DNA of 64,000 nucleotides, from the NCBI GenBank assembly GCA_943788515.1, contig CALSQM010000002.1, positions 124,001 through 188,000 of the forward strand. Reading direction: 5' to 3'. Source of the DNA: an uncultured SAR86 cluster bacterium (GTDB lineage Bacteria; Pseudomonadota; Gammaproteobacteria; Magnimaribacterales; D2472). Shown one piece after another: positions 28,041 through 37,790 of this stretch (position 1 is its first letter; each line of letters begins with the position of its first letter). The notes beneath the pieces are model-generated. The model was given only the letters and a program-made list of their open reading frames with translations, was not told the origin of the DNA and did not search any database. Both the position numbers and the translations under genes were made by a program.

Positions 28041-29128
28041 TGATAAAAAAATATTCTTACCTATTAACAATTTTATTAATTATTGGGTGTTCAGATAACA
28101 AGGAGGCCAGCAGCGAGCCTTCAATAGATTCTCAAAAAACTTATAACTGGAGACTGGTAACAGCATGGCCAAAAAACTACCCTGGCTTAGGAATGGCTCC
28201 TGAGAGAATTGCTGAGTTGGTTGAAGAAATGAGTAACGGTCAAATGAAGATCACTGTATATGGCGCTGGCGAACAAGTCCCAGCCTTTGGAGTTTTTGAC
28301 GCTGTTTCAAGTGGAGCACATCAGATGGGCCACAGTGGAGGATATTTCTGGAAAGGCAAAGCCCCAGCTGCACAATTTTTTACAGGCGTTCCTTTTGGTC
28401 TTACTGCTGATGAGATCAATGCATGGACTAATCGCGGAGGAGGCATTGAGCTCTGGAGAGAAGTTTATGAACCATTTAATATTTACCCAATTCCTGCAGG
28501 CAATACAGGCACCCAAATGTTTGGGTGGTTTAAAAAAGAGATAAATTCTCTAGATGATATCAAGGGACTAAAAATGAGAATTCCCGGGATAGGCGGAGAA
28601 GTTTTAGAAAGAGCTGGTGGCATTCCAGTAACTCTTCCAGGGGGAGAACTATTTACCGCTCTTCAAACTGGTGTCATTGATGCAACTGAATGGGTTGGCC
28701 CATACAATGATTTGACTTTTGGATTTCATCAAGCTGCAAAGTATTACTATTATCCGGGATGGCATGAGCCTGGATCAATGCTTGAACTTTTGATAAACAA
28801 AGATGAATGGGAGGCTTTACCAAAACATCTTCAAGTTATTATTGATACTGCTTCCAAAGCTGTTAACCAAGATATTTTAGATGAATATACTGCAAGAAAT
28901 AACAGAGCCCTTAGGGAATTAGTGGATGTCCATGGAGTTGAATTAAGAAAACTTCCAGATGACGTAATAGCAGAATTTAAAATAATAGCGACTGAAATTT
29001 TGGAAGAGAATGCTTCCGAGGATGAAATGGTTAATAAGGTCTACCAGTCTTACAAGCAATTTAAAGAAGAGGTTACTGCGTACCATAAGGTATCTGAAGA
29101 TGCTTTTGTAAAGGCAAGAAATAATTAG
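28037..29128 (+). CDS. TRAP transporter substrate-binding protein (DctP family), lipoprotein
   Basis: Lipobox IIGC; PGGELFTALQTGVIDATEWVGPYNDLTFGFHQAAKYYYYPGWHEPG; start ~28037. Confidence 0.9.
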   Translation: MMIKKYSYLLTILLIIGCSDNKEASSEPSIDSQKTYNWRLVTAWPKNYPGLGMAPERIAELVEEMSNGQMKITVYGAGEQVPAFGVFDAVSSGAHQMGHSGGYFWKGKAPAAQFFTGVPFGLTADEINAWTNRGGGIELWREVYEPFNIYPIPAGNTGTQMFGWFKKEINSLDDIKGLKMRIPGIGGEVLERAGGIPVTLPGGELFTALQTGVIDATEWVGPYNDLTFGFHQAAKYYYYPGWHEPGSMLELLINKDEWEALPKHLQVIIDTASKAVNQDILDEYTARNNRALRELVDVHGVELRKLPDDVIAEFKIIATEILEENASEDEMVNKVYQSYKQFKEEVTAYHKVSEDAFVKARNN

Positions 29129-29730
29129 TGTCAGACGAACTTACTTTTAAATCACTAGGAACTGCAAATTATCTAGAAACATTGGATGGCATGAAAGCTC
29201 ATCTCATGTCTGATAACTTTCAGAATGAAATATGGATGCTAGAACATCCTCCTGTTTTTACTCTTGGGACTGCTGCAGATAATAAACATGTATTAGATGC
29301 CAGAGATATTCCAGTTATTCAATCTGACAGAGGCGGCGAAGTAACTTATCACGGTCCGGGGCAGCTAGTAATTTATTTTATGATTGATGTAAAAAGAAAT
29401 AAACTTGGACCGAAAAGCCTAGTTAAGACTCTCCAAGAATTTACTAAATCTCTACTAGCTAACTATTCAATAGAATCTAATTTTATAGAAGGCGCGCCTG
29501 GAGTGTATGTAAATGGAAAAAAAATTGCTTCCATTGGCTTGAGAATTTCTAAGGGCAAGACTTACCACGGAATAAGTATCAATGTTGACATGGATTTAAC
29601 ACCATTTTCCTATATAAATCCCTGTGGATACCAAGGATTAGAGGTTGCCCAAATAAAAGATTATAAAAAAGATATAACACTTAAAGAAGTAGAATACCTT
29701 GCAATTAAACTTTTAGAACCTATATTTTAG
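29128..29730 (+). CDS. lipB: lipoyl(octanoyl) transferase
   Basis: [43 protein letters not shown] start. Confidence 0.95.
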   Translation: MSDELTFKSLGTANYLETLDGMKAHLMSDNFQNEIWMLEHPPVFTLGTAADNKHVLDARDIPVIQSDRGGEVTYHGPGQLVIYFMIDVKRNKLGPKSLVKTLQEFTKSLLANYSIESNFIEGAPGVYVNGKKIASIGLRISKGKTYHGISINVDMDLTPFSYINPCGYQGLEVAQIKDYKKDITLKEVEYLAIKLLEPIF

Positions 29731-29732
29731 AT

Positions 29733-30701
29733 ATGGAAATTATTCCGACACAAAAAATTGTCAATAGAGACGGGGTAAAAGCTGTTAAGAATGGCCAAAA
29801 GGGAAATCAGTACTCTGACATCCCCAATCTAAAAAAACCAGACTGGCTTCGAGTCAAAGCACAGTTCAATCCAAACTTTCATAAAATAAAAGATCAGGTA
29901 GCAGAAAAAAAACTTAATACTGTTTGTGAAGAGGCGCATTGCCCTAACATTTCTGAATGCTGGTCGGCTGGAACCGCCACTTTTATGTTGATGGGCTCGG
30001 TTTGTACAAGAGCATGTAAGTTTTGCTCAGTAGATACCGGAAACCCTAAGGGTTGGCTAGATCATGATGAGCCAATGAATACAGCAAAAGCAGTTGAAAT
30101 AATGAAATTAAAGTATGTCGTCCTTACCTCTGTGAATAGGGATGATTTACCAGATGGTGGTGCAAAGCATTTTGCAGACACAGTAAAGCTTATTAAGGAT
30201 CTAAATCCTGGAACTGCTGTAGAAGCCTTAACACCAGACTTTAAGGGCTTGTCGTCTTCAATCGATACTATCGTTAATTGCGGACTGGAGGTTTTTGCTC
30301 AAAATATAGAAACGGTTGAAAGACTTACCCACCCAGTTCGAGATGTCAGAGCAGGTTATCAACAAACTCTAGATGTTTTGGCTGAATCAAAAAAAATAAA
30401 TCCAAAAGTACTCACAAAGACAAGTCTTATTCTGGGTCTTGGAGAAACGGATGAGGAAATTGAGAAGACAATGGATGATTTGATTGAGAAGAAAGTTGAT
30501 ATTCTTACAATTGGACAGTATTTGCGGCCAACCCTTAACCATCTGCCTATTGAAAGATGGGTTAGGCCTGAAGAATTTGAGACATATAGAGAGATTGGTT
30601 TAAAAAAAGGGTTTCTTGAAGTGGTATCTGGACCAATGGTCAGATCAAGCTATAGAGCTGAAAGAGCTCTTGAAAAAAATAATGCCGGATTAAGTGCCTA
30701 A
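29733..30701 (+). CDS. lipA: lipoyl synthase
   Basis: [12 protein letters not shown] and CTRACKFC Fe-S motifs. Confidence 0.97.
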   Translation: MEIIPTQKIVNRDGVKAVKNGQKGNQYSDIPNLKKPDWLRVKAQFNPNFHKIKDQVAEKKLNTVCEEAHCPNISECWSAGTATFMLMGSVCTRACKFCSVDTGNPKGWLDHDEPMNTAKAVEIMKLKYVVLTSVNRDDLPDGGAKHFADTVKLIKDLNPGTAVEALTPDFKGLSSSIDTIVNCGLEVFAQNIETVERLTHPVRDVRAGYQQTLDVLAESKKINPKVLTKTSLILGLGETDEEIEKTMDDLIEKKVDILTIGQYLRPTLNHLPIERWVRPEEFETYREIGLKKGFLEVVSGPMVRSSYRAERALEKNNAGLSA

Positions 30702-30777
30702 TTTAAAAGTAGAAAAAATTGATTATAATTTATTTATGATTATTATATTTATATAGTTACATAACATTAAAAATAAT

Positions 30778-31176
30778 ATGGATTTTTCACAAAGCATAAA
30801 AAATTACTTTCACAAATGGATTGATTTTAGAACTAGAATTTCTAGATCAGAGTACTGGTTTGGCTATTTGGGAGTGATACTGATTTCGTTTGGTTTTGGT
30901 TTTCTAATAGGATTTATAGGTGCTGCTTTAGGTGCCTCTCCTGAGGTTATTAACTTACTGATTCTGCCTTGGCAAATTTTTACAATGGTAGCATCAACTG
31001 CTCTTGCAGCAAGAAGACTTCATGATTTAAATATGTCTGGTTGGTGGCAGCTCATTATTATAACGATTATAGGCTTAATACCTTTATTAATTTGGTTGTG
31101 TTCCAAAGGTACAGATGAAAGCAATAGGTTTGGCCCAAACCCATTAACTTCTGATATTGAGTCTATGGGTGTCTAA
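30778..31176 (+). CDS. DUF805 family membrane protein
   Basis: FRTRISRSEYWFGYLG...ARRLHDLNMSGWWQLI...GTDESNRFGPNP. Confidence 0.9.
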   Translation: MDFSQSIKNYFHKWIDFRTRISRSEYWFGYLGVILISFGFGFLIGFIGAALGASPEVINLLILPWQIFTMVASTALAARRLHDLNMSGWWQLIIITIIGLIPLLIWLCSKGTDESNRFGPNPLTSDIESMGV

Positions 31177-31249
31177 TGTTAACACTTGCAGCCTCTTTTA
31201 GACTGTAAAAAAAATAGCATTCTACATATTATTTTATTAATATGATCCT

Positions 31250-31428
31250 ATGTTTAATTTTTTTATAAAAGATTGAATGACCACTTAAAAGAAGTAAATA
31301 AAAGTTACTTTCAACACCTGTATCATGCCTGGAGCATGGCATTTGCTTTAATCATTCATGGTTTATTTCCAAGCGTCCTTAAGGATTATGCTAGTGATAA
31401 GATGTGTGAGCATCAAGATGAAACCTAA
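31250..31428 (+). pseudogene. DUF6356-like small protein, apparently frameshifted near its 5' end
   Basis: ATG 31250 reads MFNFFIKD*; shifting one base restores ...KRLNDHLKEVNKSYFQHLYHAWSMAFALIIHGLFPSVLKDYASDKMCEHQDET* to TAA 31426-31428. A T7 and an A4 run lie at the break. A TTG start at 31273 is the alternative. Confidence 0.5.
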
Positions 31429-31438
31429 CTTTAGTATT

Positions 31439-32776
31439 TTATAAAACGATAAAAGGAAATACCAAGACTAATGTCAGTATAGCCAATTGAATTAAGATAA
31501 ATGGTATCACCCCTGTATAAATCTCAGATGTCTTGATGCTTTGGTCAGCCACACCTCTTAGGTAAAAAAGAGAAAATCCAAATGGAGGTGTTAAAAATGA
31601 TGTTTGCAAATTAATTGCTAAAAGGATTGCTAGCCAAACAGGATCAAACCCCATCATGAGCAACGGTGGTGCTACCAGGGGAACTATTACGTAGCATATC
31701 TCTATAAAATCCAAGATGAACCCAAGCAAAAATACAAAAAGCAAAACAAAAATAAGAGCTGTATAAGGGCCACCTGGTAAAGAGCCAAAAACAAGATCAA
31801 TTAACTCGTCTCCTCCAACTCCTCTAAATATTAGTGAGAATATAGAAGCACCAATTAATATTGTAAAAATCATAGTTGTAACAATTGCAGTTTTTTGGCT
31901 AGCGTCTTGAATAAAAGCTAAATTGAATTTGCCATTTATCATCACGATAATCAATGCTCCCATAGCGCCAATAGCAGATGCCTCAGTTGGGGTAGCGATT
32001 CCTCCAATAATGGACCCTAACACTAGAATTATTAGAATAAGAGGAAGAGCAAGTGTTTTAAGGATTTCTGATAGTGGAGCATTCCATGCATTTGGCTCAA
32101 ACAAAATATCTGGATTTTTATGATTTTTATAAAGGGTATAAAACAGATAACCAAGACAAATCATTATGCCTGGAACGATAGCCCCAACAAAAAGATCACC
32201 AACAGTTACCGTCTTTTGAGAAAAAATTCCCATATTATTCTGTGCTCTCTGGTAAGCATTAGACATAACATCTCCAAGCAGCACAAGAGCTATCGAGGGA
32301 GGGATAATTTGACCAAGAGTTCCTGTTGAAGCAACAAGTCCTGATGAGAAATCTTTTTTATATCCTTGTTGAATGAGAACTGGCAATGACATGAGCCCCA
32401 TAGTTACAACTGTTGCACCAACAATACCGGTACTTGCAGCAAGAAGAGCTCCCACGACAATTATGGAAATGCTTAAGCCACCCCTAATATCTTTAAATGC
32501 TAAGGCCATGTTTGCTAACATTTTTGCAGCAATTCCAGATCTTTCAAGAATGGTTCCCATAAAGATAAAGAGAGGCACAGCAAGAAGAGTAACGTTATTC
32601 ATAATCCCGAATATTCTTAATGGAATACTTTTTAAGATTGATTCATCAAATATCCCTAAAGGTATGCAGATCAGTGCAAACAAGATTGAAACTCCAGACA
32701 GAGTAAATGCTACTGGATATCCAAGCAGCAGCGCAGAGCAAATGAGCACCAATAACAATAAAGGAACTATTTCCAT
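31439..32776 (-). CDS. dctM: TRAP transporter large permease (DctM)
   Basis: 445 aa, GLVASTGTLGQIIPPSIALVLLG, ATPTEASAIGAMGAL, PPFGFSLFYLRGVA. Confidence 0.93.
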   Translation of the reverse strand: MEIVPLLLLVLICSALLLGYPVAFTLSGVSILFALICIPLGIFDESILKSIPLRIFGIMNNVTLLAVPLFIFMGTILERSGIAAKMLANMALAFKDIRGGLSISIIVVGALLAASTGIVGATVVTMGLMSLPVLIQQGYKKDFSSGLVASTGTLGQIIPPSIALVLLGDVMSNAYQRAQNNMGIFSQKTVTVGDLFVGAIVPGIMICLGYLFYTLYKNHKNPDILFEPNAWNAPLSEILKTLALPLILIILVLGSIIGGIATPTEASAIGAMGALIIVMINGKFNLAFIQDASQKTAIVTTMIFTILIGASIFSLIFRGVGGDELIDLVFGSLPGGPYTALIFVLLFVFLLGFILDFIEICYVIVPLVAPPLLMMGFDPVWLAILLAINLQTSFLTPPFGFSLFYLRGVADQSIKTSEIYTGVIPFILIQLAILTLVLVFPFIVL

Positions 32777-33231
32777 TTTATTTTTATTAATTGATTGATC
32801 AGGCTGGCTATCAACGTTAAGGGAAACAAAAGCATAAATGATTTTTGGATATATACGTAATCAAGTCCGCCAGATTCAGTTGAGACTTCTTGCATGCTCC
32901 ATGATGCAGAAATGACTTCTAAAGAATAAATAAATATTACAGCCATAACGGGAAGTAAAAATATAATACCGAAAATGCTGTTTATTAGATTCTTATACTT
33001 AGTAGACGACTCTCTGTAAAAAATATCTACACGAACATGCTCATCCTCATTAAATACATATCCGGCGCAACCAAGAAAAACTAAAGCATGAAAATACATA
33101 GTCAATTCTTGAAGATCTGTTCTTCCGATACCAAAGAAATACCTACTCACAATAACTATAATCATAAGCAGAACCATTATTGGTATAAGGTATGAAATTT
33201 TTTTCCCTATAAAATTTATATACTTTTCCAT
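32767..33231 (-). CDS. dctQ: TRAP transporter small permease (DctQ)
   Basis: Four TM segments, GRTDLQELTMYFHALVFLGCAGYVFNEDEHVRVDIFY. Confidence 0.88.
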   Translation of the reverse strand: MEKYINFIGKKISYLIPIMVLLMIIVIVSRYFFGIGRTDLQELTMYFHALVFLGCAGYVFNEDEHVRVDIFYRESSTKYKNLINSIFGIIFLLPVMAVIFIYSLEVISASWSMQEVSTESGGLDYVYIQKSFMLLFPLTLIASLINQLIKIKWK

Positions 33232-33276
33232 AATTTTAATTAGAAGTATTTTCTTTATTTGGTTAGAATTATAAGC

Positions 33277-34044
33277 ATGATAATAGTTCTATCCCCAGCA
33301 AAAACACTTGATTATAGCGTTGACCCTAAAAGCAATCATACTGCACCGCAGTTTTTAAGCCAATCTTCTAGTCTTATTAAGACTTTAAAAGAGAAAGAGC
33401 CTAAAGATATAGCTAGCCTAATGGGGTTAAGTGATAAATTAGCTACTCTAAATTTTGATAGGTATCAGTCATGGAAAGCAGCTAAAACTGTCTCCAAAGA
33501 TTCAAAGCCTTCAATGCTAGTCTTTAAGGGAGACGTGTATCAGGGACTAGATGCAGAAAATTTTAATAATAAACAGCTAAAATTTGCTCAGAAACATCTT
33601 AGGATTTTATCTGGGCTATATGGAATTCTTCGTCCCATGGATGTCATTAAGCCTTATAGACTGGAAATGGGAACCAAGTTAAAAACATCGAAAGGCAAAA
33701 ATTTATATGAGTTTTGGGCCAAGAAAGTTCAATTAAATGTTCTAGAAGACCTGGCTTCAAAAAAATCTGATTTATTGATAAATCTTGCTTCAAAGGAATA
33801 TTTTAGCGTTCTAGGGGAAATGCCTGATTATATTAATGTTGTTTCACCAGTCTTTAAAGATTTTAAAAATGGCAAACATAAAATTATTAGTTTTTATGCA
33901 AAAAGAGCTAGAGGCTTAATGGCTAAATGGATTATCGAAAATAATATTAAAGACTTCGAGCAGTTATCTCAATTCAATCTAGATGGCTATTACTTTTCAA
34001 AAGCAGAGTCTTCTGTAACAGAGCCAGTTTTCTTAAGGGACTAG
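33277..34044 (+). CDS. yaaA: peroxide stress protein YaaA (DUF328)
   Basis: MIIVLSPAKTLDY, VFKGDVYQGLDA, ILSGLYGILRPMDVIKPYRLEMGTKL, ASKEYF; start refined to 33277. Confidence 0.93.
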   Translation: MIIVLSPAKTLDYSVDPKSNHTAPQFLSQSSSLIKTLKEKEPKDIASLMGLSDKLATLNFDRYQSWKAAKTVSKDSKPSMLVFKGDVYQGLDAENFNNKQLKFAQKHLRILSGLYGILRPMDVIKPYRLEMGTKLKTSKGKNLYEFWAKKVQLNVLEDLASKKSDLLINLASKEYFSVLGEMPDYINVVSPVFKDFKNGKHKIISFYAKRARGLMAKWIIENNIKDFEQLSQFNLDGYYFSKAESSVTEPVFLRD

Positions 34045-34050
34045 CTTAAG

Positions 34051-34908
34051 CTAGATCAAACCTTCTTTTTCCCAGAAAGATTTCTTGGGCTCAAGGTCAT
34101 CGTAATCCCCATTCGTCTTATTTACATAAGCCGTCATAGCTTCTTCCATATCTTTGCCACTTATAAGACTAGCATTCCAAGTAGCATGGAACTCTAACGA
34201 ATCCCTTACGGAGTGATCTCTAGCATAGTTAATTTGTTTTTTGATTACTCTTGTTACTAATGGAGATTTACTGGCTATATTTTGGGCTATTTTTTGAACC
34301 TCCTTAGAAAGCATTTCTTCAGATTCAAAAACCTCATTCACAAAGCCTAGTGATTTTGCTTCAGCAGAATCAAACTTTCTTCCGGTAAATGCAAGCTCTC
34401 TTAATTTAGCTAATGGAATTAAAGATGGAAGCCTTTGAAGGGTGCCAACATCAGCTGCTATACCAATATCTACCTCTGCGATTTTAAAAAAAGCATTTTC
34501 TGAGCAATATCTCATATCACACGCAGCAGTCATATCTATTGCACCACCAACACAAGCTCCTTGAATGGAGGCTATCGTTGGCATTCTACATTCTTCTAGT
34601 GCAGTGAATGCATCTTGAAGTTCAAGAACTTCGTGATAAAAAACCTCTCTCTTCCTGGCAGGATCTACTTCAACCTCAGATTTTTTTGGTGGTACAAAAG
34701 TTGCAAGATCCATTCCAGCACTAAAATGCTTTCCTTGGCCAGATAGGACGATAACCCTTGCTTCAGAATTTTTATCTAACTCTTTAATGATATCAGGCAG
34801 CTCTTTCCAAAAAACTCTTATCATTGAGTTCATCTTATCAGGCCTATTCATTGAGATATGGGCAATACCTCCATCTATAGTCACATCAAAACAAGTTGTC
34901 TTATTCAT
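34051..34908 (-). CDS. enoyl-CoA hydratase/isomerase family (dienoyl-CoA isomerase-like)
   Basis: SGQGKHFSAGMDLATF, QGACVGGAIDMTAACDMRY; start at MNKTTCF (34908). Confidence 0.88.
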   Translation of the reverse strand: MNKTTCFDVTIDGGIAHISMNRPDKMNSMIRVFWKELPDIIKELDKNSEARVIVLSGQGKHFSAGMDLATFVPPKKSEVEVDPARKREVFYHEVLELQDAFTALEECRMPTIASIQGACVGGAIDMTAACDMRYCSENAFFKIAEVDIGIAADVGTLQRLPSLIPLAKLRELAFTGRKFDSAEAKSLGFVNEVFESEEMLSKEVQKIAQNIASKSPLVTRVIKKQINYARDHSVRDSLEFHATWNASLISGKDMEEAMTAYVNKTNGDYDDLEPKKSFWEKEGLI

Positions 34909-35062
34909 TTTCAGCCAACTTGATTGAGTCATCAACAATTGCACGCATTTTTTCAACATGCTCAAATGTTTTATGGTGAGACATAACTACTTTTCTTTCT
35001 TCACTCAAAAGAATAAACATTTTTTTTAATTGATTTAAATTTTCTAATAGCTCATTACTCAT
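34901..35062 (-). CDS. small protein of unknown function
   Basis: MSNELLENLNQLKKMFILLSEERKVVMSHHKTFEHVEKMRAIVDDSIKLAENE; overlaps downstream crotonase start. Confidence 0.5.
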   Translation of the reverse strand: MSNELLENLNQLKKMFILLSEERKVVMSHHKTFEHVEKMRAIVDDSIKLAENE

Positions 35063-35109
35063 ATTCTTATTCTCTAAATTATTTATTAGCATTATAATGC
35101 TCTTAATCT

Positions 35110-35958
35110 ATGAAATCATTAAATCAACTACATTTATGTAAAGCCTTAAGCGTTTTTTTATTTGCGCTTTCAGTTAACTCAAAAGAAACAAATATAGATC
35201 GGTCCATGCAAGAGCAAACCATGCTTTCTGTATTGTATGCACAGTCATCGACTGAGTATGTTGCAAATTGTATTCAAACATATACTAGCGCCTCATTTCT
35301 TCTTGATGAAGCAATTGCTGATAAGGAATGGACAGCATCTCTCGAACAGTCTGGAAATTATTCCAATAAACCTATGGCAATAATCTTAGATGTTGATGAA
35401 ACGGTTTTAGACAATGTTAGGTTCCAAGCAAGAGCTATATTATCTGGACTCTCATACCCCAATGGATGGATAGAATGGGGGCTTGAGGCATCTGCTGAGC
35501 CGGTACCTGGCGTATCTGGTTTTCTTAAAAACGCATCCAACAAGGACATAAAAATTTTCTATGTAACTAATAGAGTTGCAGAACTAGAAGAGGCTACAAG
35601 AAAAAATATTAAGAGCCTAGGCCTTCCTTTTGATGATGATAGAGATGTTTTACTAATGAGAGATGAGAATGGATGGGGCTCTGATAAAGTCTCAAGAAGA
35701 GCTCTTGTTGCAAAAGATTATAGAATTTTAATGTTAGTTGGTGACCAGTTAACAGATTTTATTTCTTTAGAAGAAGCTGCTACAGATATAGACTCACGAA
35801 GAAAATTAGCAGAAAAATATTCTGATATGTGGGGAAGAAAATGGTTCATGCTCACCAATCCAATGTATGGCAAATGGGAAGGAGCCATATACGGTAATAA
35901 GTATCCTGATACCAAAGAAGAAATGATGGAAATGAGACTAGACGCTCTAAAGCCATAA
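35110..35958 (+). CDS. HAD-family acid phosphatase / 5'-nucleotidase, e(P4)-like
   Basis: ILDVDETVLDN, GWIEWGLEASAEPVPGVSGFL, VGDQLTDF. Confidence 0.88.
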   Translation: MKSLNQLHLCKALSVFLFALSVNSKETNIDRSMQEQTMLSVLYAQSSTEYVANCIQTYTSASFLLDEAIADKEWTASLEQSGNYSNKPMAIILDVDETVLDNVRFQARAILSGLSYPNGWIEWGLEASAEPVPGVSGFLKNASNKDIKIFYVTNRVAELEEATRKNIKSLGLPFDDDRDVLLMRDENGWGSDKVSRRALVAKDYRILMLVGDQLTDFISLEEAATDIDSRRKLAEKYSDMWGRKWFMLTNPMYGKWEGAIYGNKYPDTKEEMMEMRLDALKP

Positions 35959-35966
35959 CCTAAGGA

Positions 35967-37133
35967 ATGAAAAAACTCCTCTTCTTAATCTTCGTCTCTT
36001 TTTCAATAATCACATATTTAATATTTTTTAATCAAAATAGCTTAAAAGTTGAATATATTCCTATTGGCAACCAGAAAACCAAGAATATTCCAATAGCTTC
36101 ATTTGATGCTGCCACGAAGCCAAAAAACATTATTCTAATTATTGGGGATGGAACAGGATTTAATCAAATCACCTTATCAAGGATTGCAGCTGGTGGAGCA
36201 GATTATAGGCTGGCAATAGATCAGATACCTTTCTTAGGAAACTCTCTTACCCATTCTTACGATAATATTTACACGGATTCGGCTGCCTCAGCCACCGCCA
36301 TGGCTACTGGTATTAAAACAAAGAATAAATTTCTTGCAGTAACGCCTGAGAAAGAGGCTGTTCCTACTATCCCAGAAATGATATCGAATAAGGGTTACAT
36401 ATCTGGCTTAGTTGCTACTTCATCTATTACCCATGCCACACCTGCTGCCTTCTATGCTCACATAGATTCAAGATATAAGGAAAAAGAAATTGCAAGCCAG
36501 CTTTTAGAGTCTCCAATACAGCTATCTCTTGGAGGGGGGTTGGAATTTTTTGATATTGTAAAAGCTCAAGAATCTAATTTGTTAATAACAGATATGAATG
36601 ATCTTGATGGGGATGAATTCTTAAAAGCAAACCAAGTACTTGGATTATTCGATGAAGATGGGATTAATAGATCATCTAGCAAGCCAGCACAATTACAAAT
36701 GACAAAAGCAGCGCTCAATTGGCTTTCTTTAAAAACTAACCTAAATTCGTGTAATGGATTTTTTCTTATGAGCGAAGGTAGTCAGATTGATTGGGCATCT
36801 CATGACAATGATGCTGCAACAATGGTTGTCGAATTTAAAGATTTTGATCAAACGATCGCTATGGCAATGGACTTTGTTACTGCCAACAAAGAGACATTAT
36901 TAATTGTAACCGCGGATCATGAGACTGGAGGGCTGCAAATCTTAAGTCAGAAAGATGATATGGTTAAAGTTCAATGGGGAACTGGGAGCCACACCTCGAT
37001 CCCAGTTGGGGTTTATGCCTATGGTCCAGGAGCTCATGTATTTACTGGGCTAATAGACAATACAGATATTCATTACATGATACTAGATGCAATTAATGCA
37101 TCAGACCTAAAGCCTTCAGTCTGCACTAATTAA
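35967..37133 (+). CDS. phoA: alkaline phosphatase
   Basis: NIILIIGDGTGFNQ, YTDSAASATAMATGIKT, TADHETGG. Confidence 0.92.
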   Translation: MKKLLFLIFVSFSIITYLIFFNQNSLKVEYIPIGNQKTKNIPIASFDAATKPKNIILIIGDGTGFNQITLSRIAAGGADYRLAIDQIPFLGNSLTHSYDNIYTDSAASATAMATGIKTKNKFLAVTPEKEAVPTIPEMISNKGYISGLVATSSITHATPAAFYAHIDSRYKEKEIASQLLESPIQLSLGGGLEFFDIVKAQESNLLITDMNDLDGDEFLKANQVLGLFDEDGINRSSSKPAQLQMTKAALNWLSLKTNLNSCNGFFLMSEGSQIDWASHDNDAATMVVEFKDFDQTIAMAMDFVTANKETLLIVTADHETGGLQILSQKDDMVKVQWGTGSHTSIPVGVYAYGPGAHVFTGLIDNTDIHYMILDAINASDLKPSVCTN

Positions 37134-37790
37134 ATCAGCTAATCTGCTTATTTGCATCCTTGCATTTGATTCATAAATTATAGAGTTATTATTTGTTGGC
37201 TCTGTAACGTGGACTGCTTTTTTAATTCCATATCTAGCTGCTGAATTGACAATGTTTATATTGTCATCAAAAAAAATAGATTTAGATGGCTGTATGTTAA
37301 GTTTTTCTAGAGCTATTTTCCAAAAATCTTGATCTTCTTTAACCACACCAATATCCACACTAGAAATCCAGCCATCTGCATAATCAAGCAAGGGCACTTG
37401 AGAAGATTTAATTTTTAATAATCTAGAGTCACAATTAGTAAGAAAAAAAATTTTTTTATCTAAAGAAGTCATCAACTTAAGAGATTCCTCAGCGCCATCA
37501 ATGAACATTGCATAAGATTTATTTCTCTCTGCAACAGCAAGAAGGTCTACCTTGTATTTATCTTCCCAAAACTTAAGTTCATACCAAGGAAGCGTTCCGT
37601 ATAACTCCTTTGAGGTTTTATAAATATCTTCTTTTGCAACATTTAGCGAAATATCGTGACTAGAAGCAACAGCCTCGGGCACCCACTCCATCCAAAAAAG
37701 GTTATCAAAATTTTGATCTAAGATAACACCATCTATATCAAGTAAAATATAAGATGATTCTGTTAGAATATTTTTATGGAAATTACTCAT
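37116..37790 (-). CDS. HAD-superfamily hydrolase
   Basis: LLDIDGVILDQ, FFLTNCDSR, IFFDDNINIV. Confidence 0.88.
   Translation of the reverse strand: MSNFHKNILTESSYILLDIDGVILDQNFDNLFWMEWVPEAVASSHDISLNVAKEDIYKTSKELYGTLPWYELKFWEDKYKVDLLAVAERNKSYAMFIDGAEESLKLMTSLDKKIFFLTNCDSRLLKIKSSQVPLLDYADGWISSVDIGVVKEDQDFWKIALEKLNIQPSKSIFFDDNINIVNSAARYGIKKAVHVTEPTNNNSIIYESNARMQISRLADLISAD

Noticed and set aside
32373-32798. 141-aa plus-strand ORF opposite dctM
   Set aside because: Antisense to a clear TRAP permease gene; composition typical of a shadow frame of a hydrophobic protein.
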